Assembly: GCA_946479205.1 (NCBI GenBank)
Contig: CAMLFJ010000011.1
Span: 1 to 16,982, forward strand
Direction: 5' to 3'
DNA length: 16,982 nt
DNA from: an uncultured bacterium
GTDB lineage: Bacteria; Methylomirabilota; Methylomirabilia; Rokubacteriales; CSP1-6
Numbering within the stretch: the first letter of the stretch is position 1; each line of letters opens with the position of its first letter. Both the position numbers and the translations under genes were made by a program. The notes beneath the pieces are model-generated. The model was given only the letters and a program-made list of their open reading frames with translations. It was not told the DNA's origin and did no database searches. Shown piece after piece: positions 1-7,263 of the stretch.

Positions 1-1
1 C

Positions 2-133
2 CAGATCCTGGATCCGAGCCGCATCATCACGATCCCGATCCGCAACATCACGGCGCCTCCCGGCTGGCCCAAGGGGGAGCCGACCTCGACGTACACCTGG
101 ATCGACAAGACCTGGCCGCAGATGAAGGCCTAG
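2..133 (+). CDS. C-terminal fragment, possibly branched-chain amino acid ABC transporter substrate-binding protein
   Basis: Only the last 43 codons are inside the window; the frame is open from base 2 to a TAG at 131-133. The tail is rich in Pro, Thr and Trp and contains PPGWPKGEPTSTYTW followed by a short aromatic/basic end (DKTWPQMKA). It lies directly upstream of a livHMGF permease/ATPase set, the usual place for the periplasmic binding protein (LivK type), so that identity is inferred mainly from position. No domain can be confirmed from so short a piece. Downstream, a 52-nt hairpin begins 14 bases after the stop. Confidence 0.45.
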   Translation, partial: QILDPSRIITIPIRNITAPPGWPKGEPTSTYTWIDKTWPQMKA

Positions 134-147
134 GTCGCACGGACACT

Positions 148-199
148 CCCCCTCATCCCGGCCGGTCTCCCTCGCGGGGGACGGGCCGCGGTGAGGGGG
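148..199 (+). terminator. Long near-perfect hairpin overlapping the next gene's ribosome-binding site
   Basis: Arms CCCCCTCA (148-155) and TGAGGGGG (192-199) pair exactly. The stem continues inward through CGGCC (159-163) with GGCCG (184-188) and GTCTCCC (165-171) with GGGGGAC (176-182, one G-U) to a TCGC tetraloop (172-175). Only two mismatches (158/189 and 164/183) interrupt about 24 stacked positions. There is no U-tract afterwards (TTCGTGTG), so it may be a partial terminator, an mRNA-stabilising 3' hairpin for the upstream gene, or an attenuator. The 3' arm carries the GAGGGGG that serves as Shine-Dalgarno for the GTG start at 205, so folding should hide that site. Confidence 0.7.
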
Positions 200-204
200 T
201 TCGT

Positions 205-2412
205 GTGTTCACTCGTCTCCTCACGCTCGTCCTGCTCCTCCTCGTCGGCGCGTCGCCCGCGCGCGCCGGGCACGAGCTGCCGTTCTATCCCGGCTACTAT
301 CCGCAGGAGATCCGCATCGAAACCCTGTCCCCGGCCGCCGCGGTGCCGCTGCTCCGCAACGGCACGCTCCACGCATACATCGGCGGCGATCCCTTCGGCG
401 GCGGCCGGCTCCCCGCCCACGTCACCGCGGTGGACTCGCTCGGCGGCTACCTGGTCGCGCGCTTCAACCCGGCGCCGTCCGACGCCCCGGCCCGCTGCGC
501 CGCCGCCGCGCGTGCGGGCAAGAGCCTGGGCGGGGCGCGCACCGGCCACGTCGCGCATCCGTACGCGATCACGCCGTATCACGCCGACTACCTCGAGCAC
601 TGGGACCTCGCTCAGGCCGCGCGCCGTGCCGTCGAGACCACGCCCGCGGCCCCATCGTCCCGGCCGCCGGCGATCGAGGAGGTGGACCTCCAGGGCCTGC
701 TTGCCCCCTACGCGATCGGCGCCGGCGGCACCTTCGCGCCGCCGTGGCTCAAGGAGGGATGGTTCCACGCCTACCTGCTCCAGGCGCCCGCGATCTCCGA
801 TCCCGCCGCCCGCCAGGCCGTCGAGGCGCTCTACCGGCGCCTGGTGACGTTCGCCTACGACGGCGCGGCGGAGCGGGCGGAGCTCGAGCGCCGCCTCGTC
901 CAGCGGCTCGCCGCGGCCTGCGAGCGTCCGGTGCTCGGCTACACGGTGCGGCGCGAGCCGTTCAACTCGGAGTTCTCGCAGGGCATCGAGAACATCGGCT
1001 GGGATTCCCAGCGCGGCTTCAACTCCGAGATCTTCGTGCGTACCGCCAAGCTCAAGGACTTTCCGTGGAACGGCTGGCTGAAGGTCGGCGTGGCCGGCCG
1101 CGCCACCGCGGCCTGGAATCCGGTCGCCGGCTTCACCGACGCGCCCGGGCGGCTGCTCTGGGCCGCGGTCGGCGATCCCGGCCTGCTCCCGGCGCCCTAC
1201 GCCGCCGGCTTCGTTCCCCACCGCGCGGTGCCCGCCCAGGTGGCGGTCGCGGGCCCGTCGGGCTTCGAGATCCCCGAGGATGCGCTGCTGCCGGAGCCGG
1301 GGACCGGGGCCCTCCTGCCGGTGGGCAAGGGGAAGACCGCGAAGGCCCGGGTGACCTATCGCCTGTGGGGATCCGCGGCCCACGACAACACGCGCGTCTC
1401 GGCGGCCGACGCGCTCTATCCCTACGTCTTCGCCGCGCGGTGGAGCGCCCGGCGCCCGCCGGGCAGCGCCGAGCACGATCCGGCGGTCGAGTCGGCCACC
1501 GAGACGGCGCGCGGAGCCCTTCTCGGCGTCCGGGTCGTGAAGGTGGACAGCGAGGTGCGGCGCTATAGCGACATCACGTTCACCTACGTGGTGCCGGTGA
1601 TCGAGGTGTACCTCAACGCGGCCACCGCGGACACCGCGGAGCTGGCCTCGCTGGCCCCGCCCTGGAGCGCCACGCCCTGGCACGTGACGGTGCTGATGGA
1701 GGAAGCGGTCAAGCGGGGCGTCGGCGCCTTCTCCGCCGCGGAGGCGCGCCGCCGCGGGGTGCGCTGGCTCGACCTCGCGCGCGACCCGAAGACCCGCGAG
1801 GAGCTCGGCGCGATCCTCGAGCGGCTCGCCCGCCAGAACCACGTGCCGGAGGCGCTCAAGCGGCTGGTGGCGGCCGACGAGGCGCAGGCCCGCTGGGCCG
1901 CCCTGCGCCAGTTCGCCCAGCGCCGGGGGCACTACCTGGTCACGAACGGGCCGTACCAGCTCGAGAAGTGGAGCGACGCGGCGGTGGTCCTCGGCGTCTT
2001 CCGGGACATGAACAACCCGCTCGGCGTCGGGAGCTACGACCGCTTTGCCATCCCCCGGCGTGCCTACGTTGCGCGCATCACCGCGCGCGGCGACCGGCTG
2101 GAGATCGCGCCGGAGATCGAGCGGCTCGAGAAGTTCCTCCGGGAGTACCGGCTGGTCCGCGAGCCGCTCGGCTCCCGGGGCGAGGAGGAGCGGCCCGACC
2201 TGCCCGCCTGCCGCTACGTGATCCTGGCCTCCGACGGGACGGTGGCCGCCGCCGGGGTGTCCCGCGAGGTGCAGGCCCAGCGCCTGGTGGTCGACCTCAA
2301 GGGCCGGCTCAAGCCGGGCGCCTACACGGCCCTCGTGGCGCTGGCCCTGGGCGACAACCTGGTCGACCCGGAGGTGGCCACCACGCAGTTCCGGGTTGAT
2401 GCCGCCCCATGA
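205..2412 (+). CDS. Large secreted protein of unknown function in a Liv transporter operon
   Basis: This 735-residue protein starts at GTG 205, preceded by GAGGGGG with about 5 bases spacing. A clear signal peptide covers residues 1-21 (Arg at 4, Leu/Val core, cleavage after Ala-Arg-Ala), so it is exported. No family is certain. The C-terminal half contains N581-GPYQLEKW, which resembles the NGPY-x-L-xx-W segment of family 5 (peptide/nickel type) solute-binding proteins, and the overall length is in the range of large binding proteins or an accessory to them; that is a weak inference. No transmembrane segment is evident after the signal, and no lipobox Cys. It stands between a probable binding-protein gene and livH (21 bp gap), suggesting a periplasmic role in solute capture, but it could equally be an unrelated envelope protein. 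Confidence 0.85.
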   Translation: MFTRLLTLVLLLLVGASPARAGHELPFYPGYYPQEIRIETLSPAAAVPLLRNGTLHAYIGGDPFGGGRLPAHVTAVDSLGGYLVARFNPAPSDAPARCAAAARAGKSLGGARTGHVAHPYAITPYHADYLEHWDLAQAARRAVETTPAAPSSRPPAIEEVDLQGLLAPYAIGAGGTFAPPWLKEGWFHAYLLQAPAISDPAARQAVEALYRRLVTFAYDGAAERAELERRLVQRLAAACERPVLGYTVRREPFNSEFSQGIENIGWDSQRGFNSEIFVRTAKLKDFPWNGWLKVGVAGRATAAWNPVAGFTDAPGRLLWAAVGDPGLLPAPYAAGFVPHRAVPAQVAVAGPSGFEIPEDALLPEPGTGALLPVGKGKTAKARVTYRLWGSAAHDNTRVSAADALYPYVFAARWSARRPPGSAEHDPAVESATETARGALLGVRVVKVDSEVRRYSDITFTYVVPVIEVYLNAATADTAELASLAPPWSATPWHVTVLMEEAVKRGVGAFSAAEARRRGVRWLDLARDPKTREELGAILERLARQNHVPEALKRLVAADEAQARWAALRQFAQRRGHYLVTNGPYQLEKWSDAAVVLGVFRDMNNPLGVGSYDRFAIPRRAYVARITARGDRLEIAPEIERLEKFLREYRLVREPLGSRGEEERPDLPACRYVILASDGTVAAAGVSREVQAQRLVVDLKGRLKPGAYTALVALALGDNLVDPEVATTQFRVDAAP

Positions 2413-2433
2413 ACTGAGGCATCGTATCGGCCC

Positions 2434-3315
2434 ATGGACACCCTGGTCGTCCACGTCCTCAACGCGCTCCTCTACGCGTCGGTGATGTTCCTGATCGCGG
2501 GCGGGTTGAGCCTCATCTACGGGGTCATGCGCATCGTCAACCTCGCGCACGGCAACCTCTACGCCTTCGGCGCCTACGTCACCGCGTGGGCGGTGGGCCG
2601 CGCGCTCGGCACCGCCACCGAGGCGAGCGTCTGGATGTACGCGCTCCTGCCGGTCGGCGCGCTCGCCGCCGCGGGGCTGGGCGCGCTGCTCGAGCCCACC
2701 CTGCTGCGGCCGCTCTATCGCCGCGCGGAGGAGTACCAGCTCCTCATCACCTTCGGCCTGCTGCTGATCCTGGAAGACCTCATGCGGCTCATCTGGGGTC
2801 CCTATCCGCTGCAGGCGAGCGCGCTCTACGAGGGCCTCGGCAGCCTCACCTTCGGCGAGTCCATCTACCCGACCTACAACCTGGTGGTGATCGTCATCGG
2901 CGGCGTCGCGGCGGCCGGGCTGTGGGCCTTCGTCTACCGCACCCAGTTCGGGGTGGTGCTGCGCGCGACCTCCCAGAACATGCGGATGGCCTCCGCGCTC
3001 GGGGTCAACGTCAACCGGGTCTACGTGCAGGCCTTCACCCTCGGCTGCTTCATGGCGGGTCTCGGCGGCTCGGTGATCGTGCCCCAGCAGGGCGCGGTGC
3101 TCGGCATGGGGGTGGACGCGCTGATCCTCGCGTTCGTGGTCGTCGTCATCGGCGGCCTCGGCAGCCTCGAGGGCGCGCTGATCGGCGCCCTCATGGTGGG
3201 CTTCGTGCGCGAGGCCGGCATCACGTTCTTCCCGGAGATCGAGCTGGCCGTGCTCTACCTGATGGCGGCGGGGGTGCTCATGATCCGGCCCGCGGGCATC
3301 CTGGGCCGCGCATGA
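2434..3315 (+). CDS. livH: Branched-chain amino acid ABC transporter permease LivH
   Basis: This 293-residue inner-membrane protein belongs to the LivH family of HAAT-type ABC importers, which form the translocation pore with LivM. The N-terminal signature LIYGVMRIVNLAHG (27-40) followed by NLYAFGAYV is diagnostic. Multiple hydrophobic helices span the length. The cytoplasmic coupling segment is at about 172-195 (FGVVLRATSQNMRMASALGV) and is followed by a Gly-rich membrane segment (CFMAGLGGS). Length matches the family (about 290). The ATG start has only a weak, distant TGAGG upstream. Its TGA is followed after 10 bases by livM. Substrate specificity cannot be read from the permease: family members also carry urea, amides and aromatic acids. 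Confidence 0.95.
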   Translation: MDTLVVHVLNALLYASVMFLIAGGLSLIYGVMRIVNLAHGNLYAFGAYVTAWAVGRALGTATEASVWMYALLPVGALAAAGLGALLEPTLLRPLYRRAEEYQLLITFGLLLILEDLMRLIWGPYPLQASALYEGLGSLTFGESIYPTYNLVVIVIGGVAAAGLWAFVYRTQFGVVLRATSQNMRMASALGVNVNRVYVQAFTLGCFMAGLGGSVIVPQQGAVLGMGVDALILAFVVVVIGGLGSLEGALIGALMVGFVREAGITFFPEIELAVLYLMAAGVLMIRPAGILGRA

Positions 3316-3333
3316 AGGCGACCGCATGAAGGC
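3309..3333 (+). repeat. 11-nt tandem direct repeat (14-nt period) at the livH/livM junction
   Basis: CGCATGAAGGC occurs at 3309-3319 and again at 3323-3333, separated by GAC. The first copy holds the livH stop inside an ATGA (3312-3315); the second holds the livM ATG (3326). The first-copy ATG is in a different frame and gives only a five-codon peptide. The layout looks like a 14-bp duplication of a former ATGA overlap. Confidence 0.75.
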
Positions 3334-4309
3334 CATGACGGGGCCGCCGCGCCGCGTGCTCGCGTGGTCGGCCCCCGTGCTCCTCGCCCTGATCGCGCTG
3401 CCGTTCGTGGTGCCGCCGTACCAGACCGTGCTGCTCACCTACGGTCTCGTCTTCGCGATCGCCGCGCTCGGTTTCAACCTGCTGCTGGGCTACACCGGGC
3501 TCCTGTCCTTCGGCCACTCCGCCTACTTCGGGGTGGGGGCCTACGCGGTGGCCTTCACCGTCAAGTACGTCAAGCTCGAGTCCATGGAGGCCTTTCTCCT
3601 GAGCGGCATCCTGGCCTCGGGGGCGGTGGCCGCGCTCTTCGGGCTGCTCTGCGTCCGCTACACCAAGATCTTCTTCGGTATCCTCACGATGGCGCTCTCG
3701 CAGGTGCTGTGGAGCCTCGCATTCAAGTTCTTCTGGGTCACCGGGGGCAGCGACGGCCTCCGCGTGCCCACTCCGACCCTCCTCGGCGGGTTCGTGCGGG
3801 CGGGCAGCGACAAGTTCGAGTTTCTGTCGCACCGCTACTACTTCTACGTCCTCGCGGTCTTCGTGGTCTGCACGGCCCTCATGTGGGTCATCGTGCACTC
3901 GCCCTTCGGCAAGGCGCTCCAGGCGATCCGCGACAACGAGACGCGCGCCGAGTTCGTGGGCGTGCAGGTGTGGCACTACCGCTGGGTGGCCTTCCTGATC
4001 TCCGGGATCTTCACCGGGCTCGCGGGCGCGCTGTGGGTGCCGCTCAACGGGCTCACCACCCCCGACATCCTGCACTGGACCTTCTCGGGCAAGATGGTCT
4101 TCTTCACGGTGCTGGGCGGCTTCCAGACCTTCTTCGGCCCGATCGTCGGCGCGATCATCTTCAACTACCTCGAGACCTACGCGGTGGGCCACACCGTGTA
4201 CTGGCAGATGGTGCTGGGCATCGTGCTGGTGGTGCTGGTGCTCGCCCTCCCCTCCGGGATCGTGGGCACCGTGCGGCGCTTCGCGGTGCGCCCGGTCAAG
4301 GCGGCCTGA
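3326..4309 (+). CDS. livM: Branched-chain amino acid ABC transporter permease LivM
   Basis: This 327-residue polytopic membrane protein is the second permease subunit of the importer. The family signature NLLLGYTGLLSFGHSAYFGVGAYA spans residues 51-74. The coupling-helix region that contacts the ATPases lies around 192-215 (SPFGKALQAIRDNETRAEFVGV) and is followed by the Gly/Ala-rich SGIFTGLAGAL. The ATG at 3326 has AAGG (3315-3318) 7 bases upstream. The gene ends TGA at 4307-4309, two bases before the GTG of livG. Length is typical for LivM without an extra N-terminal domain or fused ATPase, as found in some relatives. Confidence 0.95.
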   Translation: MKAMTGPPRRVLAWSAPVLLALIALPFVVPPYQTVLLTYGLVFAIAALGFNLLLGYTGLLSFGHSAYFGVGAYAVAFTVKYVKLESMEAFLLSGILASGAVAALFGLLCVRYTKIFFGILTMALSQVLWSLAFKFFWVTGGSDGLRVPTPTLLGGFVRAGSDKFEFLSHRYYFYVLAVFVVCTALMWVIVHSPFGKALQAIRDNETRAEFVGVQVWHYRWVAFLISGIFTGLAGALWVPLNGLTTPDILHWTFSGKMVFFTVLGGFQTFFGPIVGAIIFNYLETYAVGHTVYWQMVLGIVLVVLVLALPSGIVGTVRRFAVRPVKAA

Positions 4310-4311
4310 GC

Positions 4312-5064
4312 GTGGACATCCTCAAGACCACCCAGCTCTGCAAGTCCTTCGGGGAGACCCACGCGGTGGACCACGTGGATTTCACGGTGACCGCGGGCGA
4401 GGTGCTGGCCCTCATCGGCTCCAACGGGGCGGGCAAGACGACCCTGATCAACCTGATCAGCGGCCTCATCCCGCCCGACTCCGGGCGCATCGAGTTCCAG
4501 GGCGCGGACATCACGCGCGCCTCCATCCACCACAAGATCGAGCTCGGCATCGCGCGGAGCTTCCAGCTCGTCAATCTGTTCGACCAGCTCAGCGTGCACG
4601 ACAACGTGACCCTCGCGATCTTCTCCCGCGAGGGCCGCACGCGCCGGCTGCTCTCGCTCGCGGCCGCCGACACCACGGTGCGGGACGAGGCGGTGGCGGT
4701 GCTGAAGCAGTTCGGGCTCGACGGCCGCACCGGCTCGCCCGCGGGCGGCCTGTCCCAGGGCGAGCGCAAGCTGCTCGACGTGGCGGTCGCCTACGCGCTC
4801 CGGCCCAAGCTCCTCTTCCTGGACGAGCCGACCAGCGGGGTCAGCACCCGCGAGAAGGCGCCGATCATGGACATCATCACCGCGGTGGTCCGCTCGGGCG
4901 GCATCACCGCGGTCATCGTCGAGCACGACATGGACGTGGTCTTCACGTACTGTCCCCGGATCGTGGCCATGCATCAGGGGGCCATCCTGGCCGACGGGAC
5001 CCCGGACCACATCCGGAACCATCCTCAAGTGACGGCCAACCTGCTCGGCGCCCAGACCGCCTGA
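4312..5064 (+). CDS. livG: Branched-chain amino acid ABC transporter ATPase LivG
   Basis: This 250-residue cytoplasmic nucleotide-binding subunit is paired with LivF. Walker A GSNGAGKTT is at 36-44, the ABC signature LSQGE at 147-151, Walker B LLFLDEP at 167-173 and the switch histidine EHDM at 204-207. The start is taken as GTG 4312, two bases after the livM stop, because the conserved N-terminus (DILKTTQLCKSFG) begins there; the frame stays open far upstream, but that stretch lies within livM and has no family similarity. Its signature LSQGERK departs from the LSYGQQR usual in LivG, though the critical Ser-x-Gly is kept. It ends three bases before livF. Confidence 0.95.
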   Translation: MDILKTTQLCKSFGETHAVDHVDFTVTAGEVLALIGSNGAGKTTLINLISGLIPPDSGRIEFQGADITRASIHHKIELGIARSFQLVNLFDQLSVHDNVTLAIFSREGRTRRLLSLAAADTTVRDEAVAVLKQFGLDGRTGSPAGGLSQGERKLLDVAVAYALRPKLLFLDEPTSGVSTREKAPIMDIITAVVRSGGITAVIVEHDMDVVFTYCPRIVAMHQGAILADGTPDHIRNHPQVTANLLGAQTA

Positions 5065-5067
5065 CCC

Positions 5068-5787
5068 ATGCTCGCGATCGAGGGGCTGAACGTCTTCCGC
5101 GGACCCGCCCAGGTCCTGCGCAGCCTTTCGCTGGCCGTCGGCGATCGCGAGTCGGTGTGTCTGGTCGGGCGCAACGGCGCGGGCAAGACGACCACCATCG
5201 ACGGCATCATGGGCCTGCTGCCGGTGCGCAGCGGCCGGGTCGCCCTCGGGGGCCGCGACATCACCAAGCTGCCCACCCACAAGCGCGCGCTCGCGGGGAT
5301 CGGCTACTCGCCGGAGGACGCGGGGATCTTCCCCGATCTGACGGTCGCCGAGAACTTCCGCATCAGCCAGTCGCTCGCGCGGGCGGCCGGGAAGGGGGGC
5401 GCGGTCATCGCGGGCAACGGGATCGACGAGCGCGTCCTCAGCCTCTTCCCCGAGATCGCCGACTTCACGGGCCGGCGGGGGCTCTTCCTCTCGGGCGGCC
5501 AGAAGAAGATGGTGGCGATCGGGCGGGCGATGACCCTCTCGCCGTCCATCCTCCTGCTCGACGAGCCCTTCGAGGGCCTGGCCCCGGTGGTGGTGAGCCG
5601 GTTCATCGACGCGGTGAAGCGGATCAAGGCCATGGGGATCTCGCTCCTGATCGCCGAGTCCAATCTCATGACCGCGTCCCGGGTGGCCGATCGGCTGTAT
5701 GCTATCGACCGCGGTGAGATCATCTTTGAAGGAGAGCCCAGGCGTGCCTTCGAGAACCCCGACGTCATGAAGACCCTGCGCGGCTGA
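5068..5787 (+). CDS. livF: Branched-chain amino acid ABC transporter ATPase LivF
   Basis: This 239-residue ATPase is the second nucleotide-binding subunit. Walker A GRNGAGKTT is at 34-42, the ABC signature LSGGQKK at 141-147 and Walker B ILLLDEP at 161-167. The loop that in E. coli LivF reads LVEQN is LIAESN here, so the switch-loop Gln is Ser; LivF-type subunits lack the canonical His at this place, so the change is probably tolerated. Length fits the family. No good Shine-Dalgarno precedes the ATG, consistent with translational coupling to livG, whose stop is only 3 bases before it. Four bases after its TGA the lipid cassette starts, so the transcript probably continues. Confidence 0.95.
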   Translation: MLAIEGLNVFRGPAQVLRSLSLAVGDRESVCLVGRNGAGKTTTIDGIMGLLPVRSGRVALGGRDITKLPTHKRALAGIGYSPEDAGIFPDLTVAENFRISQSLARAAGKGGAVIAGNGIDERVLSLFPEIADFTGRRGLFLSGGQKKMVAIGRAMTLSPSILLLDEPFEGLAPVVVSRFIDAVKRIKAMGISLLIAESNLMTASRVADRLYAIDRGEIIFEGEPRRAFENPDVMKTLRG

Positions 5788-5791
5788 TGCG

Positions 5792-6139
5792 ATGCTGGCC
5801 TTCCTGACTCCCACCCCGACTCCCGCCCGGGCCGCCGCGATCCTCCGGCGGGTCTTCGGGAGCCTGCCCGCCTCGTTCGCCTTCCGGCTCTGGGACGGCC
5901 AGGAGGTGCGCTTCGGCCCGGACCGGCCCGAGTGCATCGCGGTCATCAAGAGCCCGGAAACGTTCCTCTCGCTGATCCGCGATCCCTCGCCGTACAATTT
6001 CGCCGAGGCCTACGTGCAGAGCCGGCTCGATCTGGAAGGCGATCTGTTCGGGGCGATGGACGTGGCCAACGTGGTCGAGAACCTGAAGGTGACGCCGCTC
6101 CAGAAGCTGTCGATCCTGCTCTCGCTGTGGAGGCGGTGA
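5792..6139 (+). CDS. Stand-alone N-terminal domain of cyclopropane fatty acid synthase
   Basis: This small 115-residue protein resembles the N-terminal domain of bacterial cyclopropane-fatty-acyl-phospholipid synthase (Cfa), which in E. coli precedes the methyltransferase domain in one chain. Matching features are FRLWDGQEVRFG (31-42), a short basic/hydrophobic strand CIAVIKSPETFLSLI (48-62) and FAEAYVQSRLDLEGDLF (70-86), equivalent to E. coli LGESYMDGWWECDRLDMFF. It ends at a Trp-Arg-Arg after a hydrophobic Leu/Ile stretch, just where full-length Cfa would enter its catalytic part. It has no SAM site and cannot act alone as an enzyme. It probably works in trans with the catalytic subunit encoded at 7260-8162, perhaps in membrane binding or dimer contacts as in Cfa. 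The stop overlaps the next start as TGATG. Confidence 0.75.
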   Translation: MLAFLTPTPTPARAAAILRRVFGSLPASFAFRLWDGQEVRFGPDRPECIAVIKSPETFLSLIRDPSPYNFAEAYVQSRLDLEGDLFGAMDVANVVENLKVTPLQKLSILLSLWRR

Positions 6140-7263
6140 TGGGCTACGACGCGATCGTGGTCGGGGGCGGGCCGGGCGGGAGCACCGCGGCGTGGCGGCT
6201 GGCCCTGGCGGGCCTGCGTCCCCTCGTGCTCGACGCGGCGGTCTTCCCGCGGGTGAAGATCTGCGCGGGCTGGGTAACCCCGGAAGCCCTCGTCGACCTC
6301 GAGGTGGAGCCCGACAAGTACCCGCTGACCATCCAGCCATTCGACCAGTGCGTGCTGGAATTCGCGGGGGCCCGGCACGAGACGGGCTGGCGGCGGCCCA
6401 CCAGCTACGGCATCATCCGGCGCGAGTTCGATCACTATCTGCTCGAGCGCGCCGCCGCCGCCGGCGCGGACGTGCGGTGGGGGATCCGGGTCACCGACGT
6501 CGCCGAGCAGGCCGACCGGGTGCGGGTCGAGACCGATCGGGGCGTCTTCGAGGCGCCGGTGGTGATCGGCGCGGGCGGCCATCGCTGCCCGGTGGCGCGG
6601 GCGCTCGGCCAGGTCTCCGGGCGCGAGGAGGTCGTGGTGGCCCAGGAGAGCGAGACGCGGCTGCCGCTGGAGTGGGTCAGGCACCTCGAGCCGTTCATGC
6701 ACGCGCCCGAGCTCTACCTCGAGCCCGACCTGCGCGGCTACGGCTGGTACTTCCCGAAGCGCGACTTCATCAATATCGGGGTGGGGTGCACCCAGGGCGG
6801 AGACGGCAGCCTGCCCCGGCGGCGCGACGCGCTGATGGCGAGCCTGCGCGCGTCGGGCCGGCTGCCGGAGGGGATCCCGCTCGAGCCGTTCAAGGGGCAC
6901 GCGTACGTGGTGCGGCGGCAGGCGCCGCGGCGCCTGTCCGGCCGCCGCTTCTGCCTGATCGGCGACGCGGCCGGCCTCGCGCGCGACCTGTCGGGCGAGG
7001 GGATCGGGCCCGCCATCCGGAGCGGCCGGCTGGCCGCGGAGGCGGTGACGGCCCTGATCCGCGAGGGCACGCCGCTCGACGGGTACGCGCGGCAGATCGT
7101 GGCGCGCTACGGTCCCGGCGAGATCGGCTGGCTTCGCCGGAAGCTCGCGAATTTCCCGGACGCGCTGGCCCGGGTGGGGGTGCGGGTGGTCCTCGGCTCG
7201 GAGGCGGCGCGACGTCGCATCGTGTTCGATTCCATCTTCGGCATGCGGGAGGTGGCGCCATGA
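6139..7263 (+). CDS. Geranylgeranyl reductase-family FAD-dependent oxidoreductase
   Basis: The 374-residue protein starts at ATG 6139, overlapping the previous stop by one base; the frame is open further upstream but that part lies in the Cfa N-domain gene. The Rossmann motif for FAD (VVGGGPGGS, 7-15) lies at the N-terminus. VKICAGW (39-45) matches the lysine-cysteine motif near the flavin in geranylgeranyl reductases and FixC-like enzymes, and GDAAG (275-279) is the second FAD contact. Family members reduce isolated C=C bonds of lipid chains or act as hydroxylases/halogenases. Placed between the two halves of a fatty-acid methyltransferase, a role reducing a methylene or unsaturated acyl chain to a methyl branch is plausible, but not shown. 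The stop overlaps the next ATG (ATGA at 7260-7263). Confidence 0.85.
   Translation: MGYDAIVVGGGPGGSTAAWRLALAGLRPLVLDAAVFPRVKICAGWVTPEALVDLEVEPDKYPLTIQPFDQCVLEFAGARHETGWRRPTSYGIIRREFDHYLLERAAAAGADVRWGIRVTDVAEQADRVRVETDRGVFEAPVVIGAGGHRCPVARALGQVSGREEVVVAQESETRLPLEWVRHLEPFMHAPELYLEPDLRGYGWYFPKRDFINIGVGCTQGGDGSLPRRRDALMASLRASGRLPEGIPLEPFKGHAYVVRRQAPRRLSGRRFCLIGDAAGLARDLSGEGIGPAIRSGRLAAEAVTALIREGTPLDGYARQIVARYGPGEIGWLRRKLANFPDALARVGVRVVLGSEAARRRIVFDSIFGMREVAP

Noticed and set aside
191..847. Plus-strand open frame starting at GTG 191
   Set aside because: Product is a Ser/Arg/Pro low-complexity chain overlapping the signal-peptide-bearing 735-residue protein in another frame.
130..3438. Very long open frame on the minus strand opposite the secreted protein gene and livH
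   Set aside because: Translation is a low-complexity Arg/Gly/Ala/His/Glu-rich mixture without motifs; such antisense open frames are expected opposite GC-rich genes whose plus-strand frames encode clear families.
4312..4314. Possible fusion of livM-region sequence to livG because the livG frame is open back to about 3364
   Set aside because: The upstream extension is out of frame with livM and shows no family similarity; GTG 4312 gives the normal LivG N-terminus.
4177..5997. Long minus-strand open frame opposite livG/livF
   Set aside because: The plus strand carries complete ABC ATPase motifs; the antisense product has no recognisable domain and typical mirror-frame composition.
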